From NCBI GenBank assembly GCA_963513935.1, contig OY740768.1:46161142-46225141 (forward strand): a stretch of 64,000 nt of DNA. Direction: 5' to 3'. Shown piece after piece: positions 22,011 through 34,400 of the stretch (position 1 is its first letter; the number at the start of each line of letters is the position of its first letter). A program made the position numbers and the translations under genes. The notes beneath the pieces are model-generated. The model was not told where the DNA came from. It did no database searches and was given only the letters and a program-made list of their open reading frames with translations. The DNA is from Aphrophora alni. Lineage: Eukaryota > Arthropoda > Insecta > Hemiptera > Aphrophoridae.

Positions 22011-22719
22011 GTTTTACACAAGACACTTAAACACAAAACATAAAATGTAAGCTAGCACGTATATGGAGCAGACGTCTAGCATCCCCAATGTCTGAAACTG
22101 GACTGTCACAAATTATCTGATATACGGGATGTTATCTATTTTACAATGCAGTTGGACTATTATAGTATCGCAGTATTTAATTGTATTCTACATTTCACAC
22201 CAAATTACCATACACACACAAAAAAGAAAAAACGTATGATCAGTTTAGGGTTCTCGTTACTTTCGTTGGTCGATGTTGTTACACTAAAACACGTCAATAA
22301 ATTTCACCGTAATGCTGCCTATTTGTATGTCAAGATTTATATCTTCTGTAGGCTATACATTATATTGTTACTACAGTTCAATGATAAACCTTTTTAATAT
22401 CTTAAATAAATATGTGTGTAGCAAGTGTTCAACCTTTACATTATTTGTTGATGATATCCACGTAAAGGTGAAACTCGGCAGGTAATCTGCAGGCAGTCAG
22501 CTGGTCATCACTACAATGGTAAATAGGCCAGTAAAATTTGTCAAAATACATATTCTAATGCCATATGGAAAACTCGATATATTTAGTGATAAAGTACAGT
22601 ATATGGTATTTCGGGGGATCCAACTTTTAACACCTGGAACATTGTTTAAACAACGGTTTTATGTGCAAAAATCGGGGGGGGGGGAATCGGTTCTTTGACA
22701 TAGTTGAAAGGCTATTTTC

Positions 22720-23735
22720 GATGGGTAGGGCCTATTTCAATTTTTTTTTTCACTATTAGAATACTCAAAAACTGTCAATTAGAGACTTGGTAAGTTAAAA
22801 TCGGTTTATAAAATTTATTTAAATAATTGGAAAAAACAGAATCAAATACTCAAAATACCTAGACACTTGAAACTTTCAGAAATACGTTTTTTATGACCCT
22901 TAAAGTTACCAAAATATAATTAGTTTATGAGAAATTTAATTTATTTGCTGTATTAAAAAAAGAATATAATGTTTAATAAATTGTGTAATTTATTCATTGA
23001 CGAACTGTGGATGTTCATGCAACATACAATAATAGAAACAGGAAACAGACAACATAATAATATGGGAACACTGGACCGCTACACATCGCGCATGCGCACA
23101 TCAAATGCTTGCAAGGCTTGAAACTTCCTGCAGTGGTTCAAATAGTTGCGAAATACGGAAATAGTGTTTCGGACTGTGTGCGAGGGGTTCCACTGTTCCA
23201 TTGTAACATGACATTTTTCGTCTGCAGTATGAAGAAAAGTTGAGAGGCAAAATGTTGATGCAATGTGTGGCCAGCCTTTTTTTAAATTGAGGTAGCGTGA
23301 TAAAATATTAACAACTGTTATATTACTTTTGTCAAAATTATACGTTAATTTGTTATAAACAATTATTATTGCAATTTTTTTTTTAGATTAGTTCCAAAAA
23401 TATGAAAATTTGATATGCTCTAAACTTAAAATATGTCTCGACGAAAAAATTAACCCCAGATGAGTCTTCTATGATAACTGCAATTGGGTCAAATTTAATT
23501 AAACATTATATCCTTTTTAATAAATAAAAAAAAAATCTCGTAAACTAATTAAAATGTTAAGGTAACTTATGGGTCATAAAGGCTTATTTTCTGAAAATTT
23601 CAAGAGCTTAGGTGCTTTTCAAATTTGATCTGTTTTTCAATTATTAAACATATTATTAACAGATTTTATTTTAGCAGGTCTCAAATTAACTGTTTTTGAA
23701 TATTCTAATAGTGAATAAAATTTGAAATACCCATT
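22720..23735. repeat. foldback element, about 1 kb
   Basis: Arms of about 200-230 bp at 22720-22950 and 23525-23735 are diverged inverted copies. Both contain CACTATTAGAATA-TCAAAAAC and matching GAAACTTTCAGAAA / GAAAATTTCAAGAG blocks. No coding capacity. The centre includes a CpG-richer stretch (23070-23240). Probably a non-autonomous DNA element. Confidence 0.6.
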
Positions 23736-25169
23736 GTAAATATTCTTTAATCTATCTAAAATAAATAAAACTTTTCCCAATGATTATTGCGAGTGTGTTT
23801 TTTAATACAGTATATACAATTTAAAATGCCAGTAAATACAAAAGTTTAATGTTTCTAATGCAATAAGTTATTTGAATACCTTACCAAATTGTGTTTTACT
23901 GGTAGTTATAGTCTTTGCAATACAATAAATACAGAATTTGAAGAAAAATCACTGATAAACAGAAAATTAGATATTTTCAACCGCTAATTTGAATGTTTAT
24001 CAGTGACAGTAAAAATTATGATTTTTTAGTTTTATGTATCTCCTCTCAGTTGGTTGAAGAAGTATGCCAAGTAAAAATTTTCTTGTTTATATATCAATTA
24101 ATTTTGATGATAGGTACCAAAGAGCTTCATAACATGCCTCTAATAAGTCTTATACAGTCATTGTCTTCGGGTGTATGGTTTTAGAATAGGTAGTATGTAG
24201 TATGAGTGACAAGTAATTTGTCTTGGGGGTTTGTTTAATTTTAAGTTGTTACCATAGACATTAAACAACACTTTTATTTTTGGTCCTACGCCTTTAACAG
24301 GCTTTATTGGGGCATTCGTCAAAGTTTGTGTTACACAACAGAACTGTCAACTGTTCCAGTTTGATAGAATGTATTTACGTATTGCACAATATGACATCCG
24401 CGCAATTAAAAATAAAATATGATAGAATAACATTATTGTCAAATTCAATATAGCGTAACTTACCATGATGAATAAACGGGTAATTAATTACACTTACCAC
24501 TATAAGTATTAACACACGGATATGTTGGAAGTGCTGGTAACAAACAAAACAATAAAGGTTATCTTTATTTCTAGTTACAACAATCTATCGTTATTTTTAG
24601 GTATACTAACAAGTGAGAAGTGTTTGTGAGCAGTGAAAAGCGAAAAAGTCTTCCTGGTTTTATAAAGTTTATTCGAAATATTAGAAATTAGAATACTATG
24701 ATTAGAATGATTAGATTATAAAAGCTGCCAACCAGCGCGCCTGTGGACAGCCTAATCATGAAAACACCAAACGAGACCGTGCAGGTTTGCCAACTCGTTT
24801 TCCCGCCGTGACAGTGCTTGGCGCCGCGATTCTTCTGTAGTTACGTTCATATAAGGCGCTTAGGAAAATCATAGTTACAGTATTGCATTTAATTTTTAAT
24901 CGTAGTTGTAAAAGAGCATAATTTAAAAAAAATAATACATCAGTAGCTGTTTTCCTTTCTTGTAAATAAATCATTAGAAATGTCTCGACAGCAATATTTA
25001 AAATAATATTTTTACGACTAAATAAATAAATGTAAAAGAAATCTTTACCTTTAAATTGTAAGAAACTTCAATTAAAAACGACTATTTATATTTGTGGTTG
25101 TTGTTAGCATAATTGAAGAAACAGATTAAGCCAAATTCTGCATTCTATTTTAAAAACTCCCTGGGAATG
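23736..25169. other. upstream flank of the ERp44-like gene
   Basis: No coding segment recognised. A GC-richer patch at 24730-24860 (for example CCCGCCGTGACAG, TTGGCGCCGCG) could be a promoter-proximal element, but nothing specific supports that. Confidence 0.3.
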
Positions 25170-25375
25170 GAAGCAGTTAACTGAGCAGTATTTGCTCTGT
25201 CTTAGAACAGTTCTTATTGGAGAGCAGTTCGGGACAGTTCCGCAATAACCTGTTCCGGCTCGTCACTTGTTATCAGTTATTCAGTTATGTAGTTAATCTT
25301 TACTCAAGTTTATCAGAAGTTAATGCTAGACATTAGTTTGACTGTTTCAAATCAACGTTTCTAACAAAGTTGTGT
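25170..25375 (+). promoter_or_regulatory. putative 5' UTR / promoter of the ERp44-like gene
   Basis: About 200 bp upstream of the proposed start codon. It contains two arthropod initiator-like TCAGT motifs (TTATCAGTTATTCAGTTATG, about 25270-25289). No TATA box is convincing. This is an inference from position. Confidence 0.3.
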
Positions 25376-25426
25376 ATGTTGTTATTTAAAGTTGAGGGTT
25401 GTTTAATTATCCACATATTCTTCATG
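25376..25426 (+). CDS. ERp44-like gene exon 1: start codon and signal peptide
   Basis: ATG followed by 16 codons (MLLFKVEGCLIIHIFFM), then a strong donor GTAAGT at 25427. The hydrophobic CLIIHIFFM core, followed by A-S from exon 2, fits a signal peptide. The exon ends in phase 0, exactly what exon 2 needs. Transcript evidence is lacking. Confidence 0.5.
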
Positions 25427-28400
25427 GTAAGTTACGTTAGGTCTTATTTAATAATTTATTTTTGATCACACATTTTTTAAATATGATGTTACCATGTTGT
25501 GCAATCTATAAAGCATGTTCTGTTAACGTTTGTTGTTTGACGATTCTTATAAACTCCTTACATTTGAATAAATTCCCCAAGATATCAAGAAATCTACTAA
25601 CTTTTTAAACTAGGAATGTTAGATTCCCGAGTGGAGTGAATTGACTGAACTTGATCCTTCGTCCTCTCCTTACATTAAAGTTACTTGTATTTGTATGTTA
25701 CATTTTACATTTGTAGTATTTGCTATGAATTTTAAATTGAGATATGGGTAATCTTAGATAATTTGTTTTTTGCACAATAATTTTAAATCGTACAAATTTT
25801 TCATAGTTTAAAATTTACGTTAATTGTGCAATATATTCAATGTAGGCATTTTCCAAAATTTTATATATTAATAGTAAAAAAAGTTTTTTTTTATTGTAAT
25901 CCACTTTTGAGTTTAAAAAAATGTTTGTCTGTCTTGGTATGTGCTACAATCCAAATTTAAAGGTGTTCTTTCAGGAATGTACCGCCTAAGGACCTAAACA
26001 AAACTTATTTTGGTTTGTTATCATTCCAAAAATGTTGTGTGGAGAGTTGTATTGGTAAAACTACAAAACATCTGTTGGGCTAAAACCTAATTTTTCAAAA
26101 TCGGTTGTAACAATTTTGTTGAATTGTGAACATTTTTAATTGAAACAAGTGTGCCAAACCGCAAATAAAAAAAGGTTTCATGAAATTGATTGAAAATAAA
26201 CACCAGCCATTATTAATAAAAAGTTTAATATCATTTATGGTTAGGACAAGTTATAAAGGTGGGATGGTAATTGCAACCGGTGTGGTTACAGTAAACAATT
26301 ACCTACCCCTTTTTTTTAAATTTAAGCATAAGGTAAAAAATCGTGTGTAAACCTATTTTAACTCGTATTTCACTTAAAGGACCATAACCTAGAAAAGTTG
26401 AAATTATGTTATTTTTCCGTGTTATTATGTTTTTTAGCTCTGTGGTGAAAACTTATTTTATTATTAATAAATAAGGTCTGTAGAACATGATTTTAAAAAA
26501 TCGCCAAAAAGACTGGTTGCAGTTACAGTAATAATTACCTGTTGCATTCATGGTTAATTTTTATTGAAATTTTTAAGTTTTCAGTAACTTTTATTCTTGT
26601 AGAGTATGTTGGGGTTAAAAGTTTATATACAGGATTTTTGGTCTAAATAGTTCAATCAGATATTTGGGTGGGTGTGAGATCTTACTATCCTTTTTACTTC
26701 TAGTGCAAATAGTAAAAAAAATCACAATTTATACATAGGAAATTGTAAAACTACCAAGAAGAACTATCAAAGTAAAACTAATTGAGAATAATTAATGAAA
26801 TAAAATCAGTGATCTTTTTAAATTCTAGAACTAAAAATAATGTGAATGTGTTAGGTTAGGTTCAATTAATAACAAAGTTACTATAGAAAGCTTTTAATCC
26901 AAATACATTTAATAATAGGCAGGTGGCCAAAACATAAAAGTGATTTGCTGTCATATATTTCCTGGTATTACCTTTTTAATATAAGCCACACAACAACTTT
27001 AATTACTTGAACTAACCTTAACCTGTTGTATTTTGCAGCCATTGTTTATTTTCATATTAATACATTTATCAATAAAAAACAGTAAAACGCTTTTATTCCT
27101 AAATGGTAAACATGTGTGATAAAGTGCAAAATTTGATGTATAGTTTTTTTTTTACACATAAGAGAAATGTATTTATTTGACCACAAACGATTTTATAATG
27201 CCTTTCAAGGTGAAGTTTGATTTGCAACCTAAACTGCTAAAAATGTCCTTTAATAGTTTGACTATACTGAATAAATGTATTAATATAAAATTACATTTGA
27301 TTAGTTGTGTTTTCTTGTTTAAAAAAAAGTTACGTTTCCTTACCTTATCGGCTCGTAAACCTATTACAATTCAATTGGTTTGTAGTTGTAGTATAGTGTA
27401 GGCTACAATAAACGGATTTACAAACAATATTCTTTAATCTAAAGTTATTTACTTCAGATATCTTATTAATTATGTAAATGTATAAATTATGATTTTATTC
27501 ATTTTTTGGCAATTAAGCTTTTACATATCACTAATTTTATCTAGACAAAACTTTGTAAAAGTCTGACAGGGATCCGATCACACCTCAACAAATTGGGCTT
27601 TATGCACTCATACGCCCATGACAGATGAGAAAAAAATTGAGATGAGGAATGAGTAGTCTTATTCCATAAAAAATCACAACCAAAGTGGTACATCCATTTT
27701 TCTGTTTGATTAACTCGATTTACTTCATTTCACAACTCTAATCGTATTAATGTATTGAAACAGCTCCCGACCAGTTGTCATTCCCCTTACAGAAGTCAGT
27801 CTGCCTTGTCCATGTTATATTCCAAAACTCTTTGTTAGAGATATCCTCTGCAGTTCAGGCAAGTCTTCAGAGAGACATTCCCTCTATTGGCCGAAACTTG
27901 CAAAATCGAGTTACACATTATTTGTAAAAACCGTACTTTTCTCTCTCCATTTTGAAATTTGGGATATTCGATACTGACATATAGGTCAGTATGATAAACC
28001 CACTAGGGGATACCTGTATTTACTGTCTACTAAACATTTCTTCCATCAATGAAATAAAATATATTCTATTTTATTTTTCAGGCATCCAATAATTGTGTAG
28101 AAAATGAGGGAGCGCCAAACTTATCTGAAGGGACAATAAACAACTCTACTTTTGCTAATGTGGGGACCAATTTGACTTTTAATAGCCCTGAAGATAGTGG
28201 CGGAACATCAAACCTAACAAAAGATATAGCTAATATATCTTTAGGTGATTTGGTTAGCAATTTGACATTTAATAGTCATATAAAGGATAAAGGTGCACTA
28301 AATATAACAGAAACAACAATAAATTCAACCATAGGTGAGTTAATCAATTGTGTCAATTTATTTTTAATTTATTCCATGATCCTTAGATATACAGTAAGAA

Positions 28401-31400
28401 GAGAATTTTTGCCTTTTTGATACCAAGTCAAAGGTTATTATTCTCCCCAAAAGGAGGAAAGGAGTAGAGGAGTTCACAAGGTCAAGATGTGTTGTGAAAT
28501 AGTACCTATATTGCTTATATGTACATGAGCTCTGACCGCCTAATTGGTTTTTATTTTTTGAAATCTTCTGTATTATATTCTTTGTTATTGCCAGGAACTA
28601 TGTGACCATTGAATTAACTGGTTTGTTATCTAGTTTACATTTTTCAATATTTACAAATTTTCTCGCCAATATGATAAAAACCCGTGATACTTTAAATTTT
28701 AATTAATTTTCCTATGTGGAATGTTGTAGTGACTTGATTTTGTAAAAATAATAATTACTCTGTTTTACATGAAAATTTTTAATTCAGTTGTTGTTTGCTA
28801 TACAGACAATGTATTTAGTTCCAGTAAATAAATACAATTTGATACATCATTCATATAAATAGGATTTATCATGTTATAGAATAACAATATTTCGTTTATC
28901 ATAATAAGTGAAATATTAATACTAATTAAATATAATAATGAAATAAAAATGAACTAAATAAACAATGAACATGATAACAGGTAAAAATTTACACAACTAT
29001 TTCAACTTTATTTTTTATTGACGTAAGTAAAATTTAATCTTGTTATTCATTTTTTATTAAAATATTTTTGAACTAATAAAAATATGTTTTTATTCACTAA
29101 TAAACTGAATCTTCTATCTTTAGACAAAAAATTCTCAATCAGTAGATCATAAAACCCAGCTCTTATTCATAATTTGTGCAACATTTCCGACTCAACTGAA
29201 ATTAACCCTAAGCTCCTTAAATGGTCTTTACCTTGAGTAAACCTGCTTATGAACTTACATTTTTAAACCCATGTTGGTTTGACCTGAATAATTTCACGAG
29301 TTTATTAGAATATATTATAACATAACTAAACCTAGTTATAGAGTGTTTGGTAAACTAAAATGTAGATTACTTTAGTGGTAGCAAGAATCATCACAAAATG
29401 TAGGTTAAGTAGGTTATATATACATACTTGGAAAATAATCTTACAACCCCTCCCTAGGTAATTTCTGAACTAGTGGAGATGAAAATTTCTAACTTTCGCC
29501 AAACCTCGTAGGGTTTATATGAAGTAAAAACATTTTGCCCCCTTTTTAAAGGGTAGGTCTTAATTTCTTTAAATAGCCACTCCTATCATGCGACATATCA
29601 TTTTGCAGGTCATAAAAAAGTCAAAAAATGGCTTGGAAAAGTCTCTACGGTATCTCTAACCGGAATTATTTGGCTAGAAATTTAATTTTGAGTTTTATAT
29701 TTGTCATGAATATTAATGAAGAAAAACAAAACAAAATACTGATTACATTTTTTAACAACATATTAAATTTGATGAACACACTTTTATGTATTTTTCTTTT
29801 TTTAATAAACCGATGCCGATTTTTGAAAGGGGGAGCCATTGGGGCAATTTTTTCCCCCATTATATGACATATAATTTTAAAGAGAATTGTCAGAGGAAAC
29901 TGATTACATATAGAATAAGGGTATACAATTTCTTTTAATTGAATAATTTTAATTTTGGTTTTGTGTCTTCTTTCTTCTTAAGTTAGCTTATTATTTCAAC
30001 CAAAGTAGTCATGGAGACTTCTTATTCTATATGTCGTCAGTTTCCTCTTGCAATTCTCTTTAAAATGATGTCATATGATGGTTAAAAAAAAATTGCCCCA
30101 TTGGTCCCCCCTTTTAAAATTTGGCCCTGTTTGATAAAATAGGAAAAATACATAAAGTGTGTTCATTTAGTATAAGCCCACATTTAAGAAATTTAATTGG
30201 TACTTTGGTTTTAAAAAAAATTATGTCCCTAGAAATAGCTAACTCAAAAGTTGACTTCTACCCCTCTCATAATTCCTGTTAGAGATATTGTACAGACTTT
30301 TTGAGATACTAAAATTTGTCTTTTATTATGCCCTTCATAATGGTATGTCACCCAATGAAGGTTGCTACTTGATCAAATTAAGGTCCCCTTTTTAACCTCC
30401 CTTAAGAAAGGGGCATAATGTATTTACCCTATGAGGTTTTGCGATGGTTAGAAGTTTTCTCCTCTACTTCTTCAGCAATTACCTTGGGGTTGGAAAACTT
30501 TTTTTCACTCTGTGTATACATATGATAATACTAAAATTAGAAAATGTAAATTAAGTTCTCTATGTACAAAAAAGGCGAGTCTGTATAATACACAAGTACC
30601 TTTTTTCTTAGGTTTAAAGGTGAAAAACCTTGCGGTTATCATCATTTTAAAGGCAAATTTTAAACAATAACAAATTATATTAAATATAGAGCATAATAGC
30701 TCCTGGGTCGGAAAAGAACAAGACCTGATAGGAAAGAAGGATATAAGCCAAATTAGATGGAGAAAGGTGTATATCCAGCTTGATTACCACACCTATACTT
30801 ACTATCAATTGAGTCGTTATAGAGACCATAAAGTAGATTCTCACAATCAAGTCAACCTCTTTTAGTCTCTTATTTTAAGCTATTGCTGAGCTCCAAAGTG
30901 TTTCAAATATATCATCTGTCTGTCATTTTATATATGTCAAATAATGTGATTCACTTTCTGACTAGAGTAAACATTATCTACTGTTGTTGTCTTCAGAATA
31001 TTGTACAATACCGGTACATCTGTGTATGAAAACAATTTTTGAAAGATTTTTAACAAAACATTTTTATAAAAATCAGCCATATGATAAAAATTCTCTTGCT
31101 TTCACAATAAAAATAGTGAACCTTGCTTAATAATGTAAAAGAATGTAGACGGTCAGATAGAAAAAATATGGTATTGTAAGAGTTCGGATGAAAAATACCT
31201 CGAGATAAGGCCAATGCACCATTTGTTATAAATGAATATATACCATTTATTATAATGAAAGTAATTTATTTCAGAAAGAGCTACTTATGATTAAATGAAG
31301 TACATTTACATATATAAATAAAGAAATCAGTGGTTTAGTTATATTATAATTCTACACTTATGATATCTAATTCCCTTTTATTATAAACTATATCTATTAG

Positions 31401-34400
31401 TCCCAAAATAGAGTTAGCTGAATATTGTTGTGAAATATTCTACTTTCTTTAATTAAATTATACACTGTCAGTTTACTAACATCTATTTCTGTAAATACTG
31501 GCTACTGTGTTTTTTGACCGTATTACTCTCGAAGCTGATTCTGGCTAATCCCATAGATAGTTCCGACTAATGCCCTTGGTCAATTGCTGAGTAGAGCCTT
31601 TGCTAACACTGTTAAATGATTATTTGGTCATTGTGGGTTTATATGCCTTGTCAGTTTAATGAAGTATGCAATAACAGTCAACTAGAATCAGCTATTGCAA
31701 CACTTTCTGATATATTTCACAATAATAGGCTGCCTTCTATGTATTGTCTTGAGACTTAATTAAAATTATATTTGATAATTTTAAAAATTATTCCTAACAA
31801 CTATTCCTAACAGTATGTTATAGTTACAATTGCTACAAAAATGAGCAATGTATGTACTGGGCTGAAGCTGCATGAAGACCAGTGGTAGGCCGCTACATCC
31901 CCATCACACTACATCCTTTACCCTACTTAATGGTCTCAACCATAGCAATAGCATTGGAAGTTTGTTTGTGCAATCGTCTTCACAGCAAGTCCTAGCTAGA
32001 CTTCACACTTCATAACAGACATGCAGATGTGTCGAATGTTCACATTTTTTTGTAATCATTAGCCAACAAATTGTACAATTCATCCTCTAATCAATAAATA
32101 AATCTTGAAATGTCTTTTAAAAATAGCAATTTTGAGGATTATATAAGAGTGTGTGTGGCACAATATTATGTATTATATGCCACTGTTGGATATTAAATTA
32201 CAATATTTAACACAAAAGGGAGTATAATGCAAAGCTAGATTAATATTTCTATCGCATGACTTCATTTTGAATGTCCTAGTGATTGTTTAACTTTTTCAAG
32301 ATTTTTCTGTATCAAAAGTCAAGTTTTGTAATCTAGTGAATGAAACAGGTTTAACCTGTTGAGGAGTAGGCCTACTGACGGCTATAACCGTCTAGCCTAT
32401 TAGGACCTATAGCAGTAGACCAAAGTATCACTTATGGACCATAGGGAGTAAAGATCATTTTTTTCATTTTTTCTTTCAAAATGTATTGAAACACTAAAAA
32501 ATACTAAAATATTACATTTTTACTATTTATAAGTAAACAAATTATACAGTACGCCTATACTGCAGTTTGTTAGAACTTTTCTAATGTATGAAAATGCTCG
32601 AAGCACGGATATAAATGCAAAGAGCTATTTTGCACTTAGAACACTCGTATGCAGTTTCTTTTCTTTTACGCTCACTTTGAGTGATGTTCGAGCACACAAA
32701 GCAGCGTTTGAGCTTTTTTAGGCCATTTTCCCCCGTGCAGGTAGTAGGTGAGGGAAATGATGTCCTGACAAGCGTAGCGGCTGCTGAGCTCTGTCCACTG
32801 GACGGGGGACAGTGGCGGCCTCTTCTCCCAATACAACATCAGTTTTCAAAATTTGCCTTATGAGATTCATTCTAAAGTCCATGATGTGAAGTTTGGCATT
32901 CTGGTTTTTCGTTTGAATGTACTGCCTGGAAACGCAAAAGCATTTTGTAGCAAGATTTTCTGTATGAATTGTAAAATTATGTTATTATAATAATCATAGT
33001 AACATTGAAATATTATTCACCTAAATGCTTTATTTACTGACTGTCCAACTAATTTACTAAATTTAGACATGCGGACCATCATTTTGCTTTTGTCCACTGC
33101 GCCCATATTTGAATTATCAGCCAGACACATTTTGGCTTTAGTACCCCTTTGTGCGACCTTGTATCAACTGAAATCATTGAATGTTTGTCTACTGTCGACA
33201 AAACAGTTACGGGCCTCTTATCACACCATTTGACCGTAATCATGTTATCTTTGTTACGCACAGCAACGTCGCCTGGTTTCATTTTCACATTAGTATATAG
33301 AAACGCCGCTAGAAAGCGAAAGCACTCATAATATTGTGAATTTAAACTAGCCTGTTCTGAACGGTTAAAACCGTCAGTACTCTATTGGGCTCAAACGGCT
33401 ATAACCGTCAGTACTCTTTTGGGATCATTTTTAGCTACTCTTCAACAGGTTAAAAAAATTAAAGAGACTTAGTTTTAAAATTGGACATTTGAATTGAATT
33501 GCTGATGTTTATTTAACCAGTAATATAGCTTTTATCACCATGTTTATTGTTATCTTGTGTTATTAAATTACATGCTTATATTGATGAATCAACATCATAT
33601 CCTTACTATCAATTAAAAAAATTCCATTGTCTTTCATTGTTATGGTCCAATTTTGATGAATTTTTATATAATATTGAATCTTGGGTTACAGCAATGGTGT
33701 ATTCATGATTACTAAAACTTTTAATATTTGGATAAGAAAAAAGTACATTATTTAATTGTCCACATCCAATCACTATAAAATTTTGGCTTACATTTATAAC
33801 TAATCAAATCAAAGGCCATATTATTTATTGCTGGTTGCCCAAATTTTGATTTGGATGTTCAACTTCCTTCCGTATTTATTTGGTTCTGTTGATAAAATTT
33901 AGTGTGTATGAACTCTTGATACTACTGTACATTATGAAAGAAAATTTTCCAAAACCACAATAAAACACTAACAACACAAAGACTGTATAGTTATGTTTTT
34001 CTACCTTATGTACATTTCAATAGCAGTGCTATCATCTTCAGAGCTACACAATAAACTTAATAACTAAGATTCCTACTCTCACCGAGGCAATCCCACCACT
34101 CCTCACCTGATTTCCTTGGACAATCACAGTTGGTCTTATCACACAGCATGTCAATAGGCGTGGAAACGTCTGCTACCTTCTAATACATGGTATGAATCTA
34201 AAACTAACTTAACTAATGGAGTATCATTTACAATCTTAGTATGGAAAATATATAAATAAATTAACTAATATTAATGGTTTTATGGCGGACCTTTTCATGA
34301 GTAAATTTTAAGATGATATAAAAATAGCATTATTTTCCATTTTTCAATGATTTTCAAGTGATGACTGTCGTTATAAAAATCTATGGCCATTTCATTTAAT

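Noticed and set aside
29628..29867. Small frames on both strands
   Set aside because: They lie within the arms of the giant foldback and show no domain.
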